Below are positions 62,907-64,000 of a stretch of 64,000 nucleotides of DNA, one piece after another; position 1 is the stretch's first letter, and the number at the start of each line of letters is the position of its first letter. The DNA lies in the NCBI RefSeq assembly GCF_001936475.1, contig NZ_MSPQ01000009.1, positions 124,001 through 188,000 on the forward strand, read 5' to 3'. This stretch comes from Algoriphagus marinus (GTDB lineage: Bacteria; Bacteroidota; Bacteroidia; Cytophagales; Cyclobacteriaceae). The notes under the pieces are model-generated. The model was not told the DNA's origin, did not search any database, and worked only from the letters and a program-made list of their open reading frames with translations. Made by a program: the position numbers and the translations under genes.

Positions 62907-64000
62907 ATGACCATGTTCACCAACTGCCACTCCCACTTCAGTTTCAAATACGGCACAATGTCCATCGAGGCATTGGTAGCGGAGGCAAAAGCCAAACGCA
63001 TCGATGCGTTTGCGCTCACGGACATCAACTGCACCGCTGGTATTTTTCCTTTTATCCGGGTTGCGCAAAAGGCAGGCATTCATCCGGTGGTCGGCATCGA
63101 TTTTCGAAATGGTAGCAGTCAAGCCTATGTGGGACTGGCGCAAAATCAGGAAGGCTTCTACGAACTCAATACCCACCTCTCTGATCACTTGGTTTACAAG
63201 AAGCCTTTTGCAAAGCGTGCACCGGCTTTTGCTCATAGTTTCATTATCTACCCACTTCCGGAGAAGTACTTTGATCTGCGGGAAAATGAATTTGTCGGCG
63301 TACATCCACACCAACTCAACCGACTGATTTCCTCCCCTTGGTATCGCTTCAAAGACAAACTCGTCTTACTCCAAGCGGTAAATTTCTCTTCCAAAATCGA
63401 ATTCAATGCGCATCGACTTTTGCGCAGCATCGATCTGAATACCCTACTCAGCAAACTACCCATCGAGGAGCAGGCAGATCCTAGCGATCAGTTTTACAGC
63501 TACGCCGATATGGTTTCACGCTGTGAGAATCACAGCTACCTCATCGCTAATGCACAAAAAATTCTCGAGCAATGTCAGTTTTCCTTTTACTTCCAAGCGG
63601 TCAAAAACCGTCGGGATATTCTAGGTTCGGATTGGGAAGATTTTGACTACCTGCGCCAAGAAACCTTCAAGGGAGCCATCAATCGCTATCCGAATCTCAG
63701 TCCCACGATCAGTCAGCGAATCGAAAAGGAACTCGAACTCATCCAGCAAAAGTCCTTTACCTCCTACTTTCTGATCAATTACGACATCGTGACTTTTGCA
63801 CAAGAGCGCAATTTCTACCATGTCGGCCGGGGCTCCGGTGCCAATAGCATTGTAGCCTATTGTCTCGGAATTACCGATGTGGACCCGATTGAGCTGGACT
63901 TGTATTTTGAGCGTTTTATCAATCTCTATCGGGAAAATCCCCCCGATTTCGATATTGACTTCAGCTGGACGGATCGGGATGCGGTGACAGAGTATATTTT
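62907..64000 (+). CDS. dnaE2: DnaE-type DNA polymerase III alpha subunit (partial)
   Basis: This reading frame of more than 360 residues runs off the window. The ATG at 62907 (MTMFTNCHSHFSF; a second ATG is at 62913) starts a PHP domain (NCHSHFSFKYGTMSIEAL, LTDINCTAG). Further on are a helical part and the polymerase motif GRGSGANSIVAYCLGITDVDP, with PDFDIDF (catalytic Asp residues) near residue 346. The PHP motif differs from the LTDHG of the main DnaE, which fits an error-prone DnaE associated with dinB and LexA-like proteins. The G+C-rich bias equals dinB. The symbol dnaE2 is tentative. Confidence 0.83.
   Translation, partial: MTMFTNCHSHFSFKYGTMSIEALVAEAKAKRIDAFALTDINCTAGIFPFIRVAQKAGIHPVVGIDFRNGSSQAYVGLAQNQEGFYELNTHLSDHLVYKKPFAKRAPAFAHSFIIYPLPEKYFDLRENEFVGVHPHQLNRLISSPWYRFKDKLVLLQAVNFSSKIEFNAHRLLRSIDLNTLLSKLPIEEQADPSDQFYSYADMVSRCENHSYLIANAQKILEQCQFSFYFQAVKNRRDILGSDWEDFDYLRQETFKGAINRYPNLSPTISQRIEKELELIQQKSFTSYFLINYDIVTFAQERNFYHVGRGSGANSIVAYCLGITDVDPIELDLYFERFINLYRENPPDFDIDFSWTDRDAVTEYI

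Noticed and set aside
62696..63115. A plus-strand frame starting right after the AT-rich element before dnaE
   Set aside because: It runs through the repeat array and then overlaps dnaE in another frame, and it matches nothing. It is the product of repeats.
1..64000. tRNA, rRNA, CRISPR array, transposase or integrase
   Set aside because: I looked for cloverleaf-like segments, spacer-repeat arrays and DDE or tyrosine-recombinase motifs. None was found, though a short tRNA could be missed by eye.

Overview
The window looks like a chromosomal segment of a Bacteroidota bacterium, most likely Cytophagales/Cyclobacteriaceae (Algoriphagus-like). This rests on gene content: DUF4221 and DUF6089 proteins, the epimerase-type threonine dehydrogenase next to kbl, many short secreted proteins and lipoproteins, no Shine-Dalgarno pattern, and promoter-like TTTG / TAnnTTTG boxes. 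No rRNA, tRNA, CRISPR array, transposase or integrase gene was found.

Positions 1-44750 are mostly housekeeping. In order they hold: the tail of a diadenylate cyclase; the divergent kbl/tdh threonine-to-glycine pair; a three-gene block of planctomycete-type cytochrome/DUF1549/DUF1553/DUF1501 proteins; arsC/spx-like, hemL and a periplasmic-binding-like protein; guaA; an M28 peptidase; LemA with a DUF2207 protein; an SGNH hydrolase; a decayed phosphotriesterase-like gene; a large cytochrome c/DUF6797 protein; an acyl-CoA ligase; and serine dehydratase. After these come a ligase-associated exonuclease, a pterin/flavin block (flavin reductase, SDR, folE, ptpS), L,D-transpeptidases with kdsA/kdsC and a GNAT-nitrilase fusion, MscS, a DUF6089 barrel, a universal stress protein, RidA and ogt.

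Positions 45041-64000 are accessory in character. An XRE-S24 (LexA-like) regulator, dinB and a DnaE-type polymerase resemble a Bacteroidota SOS-mutagenesis set, but dinB and dnaE lie about 15 kb apart. A related AT-rich element with a TGTY-N9-AACA core precedes both polymerase genes. Between them lie two parallel minus-strand cassettes, each with the order small Cys-containing secreted peptide, DUF4221 lipoprotein, thioredoxin-like CxxC lipoprotein, secreted propeller-like protein. Each peptide gene has a dinucleotide repeat placed in the spacer of a candidate promoter. Between the cassettes is a scar made of a second copy of the dinB 3' tail next to a second copy of the 3' end of a GIN-like gene. 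This suggests that each cassette arrived at a gene 3' end and rebuilt it. The rest of the interval holds an ABC/GntR/GIN operon, a GNAT enzyme, two Tat-type ferritin-like proteins, an exported creatininase-family protein and a pentapeptide-repeat protein, with several intergenic repeat families.

The best candidate for an undescribed system is the pair of peptide/DUF4221/thioredoxin-like/propeller cassettes. The sequence suggests a surface or periplasmic system handling a disulfide-bearing secreted peptide, possibly phase-variable. That function is inference.
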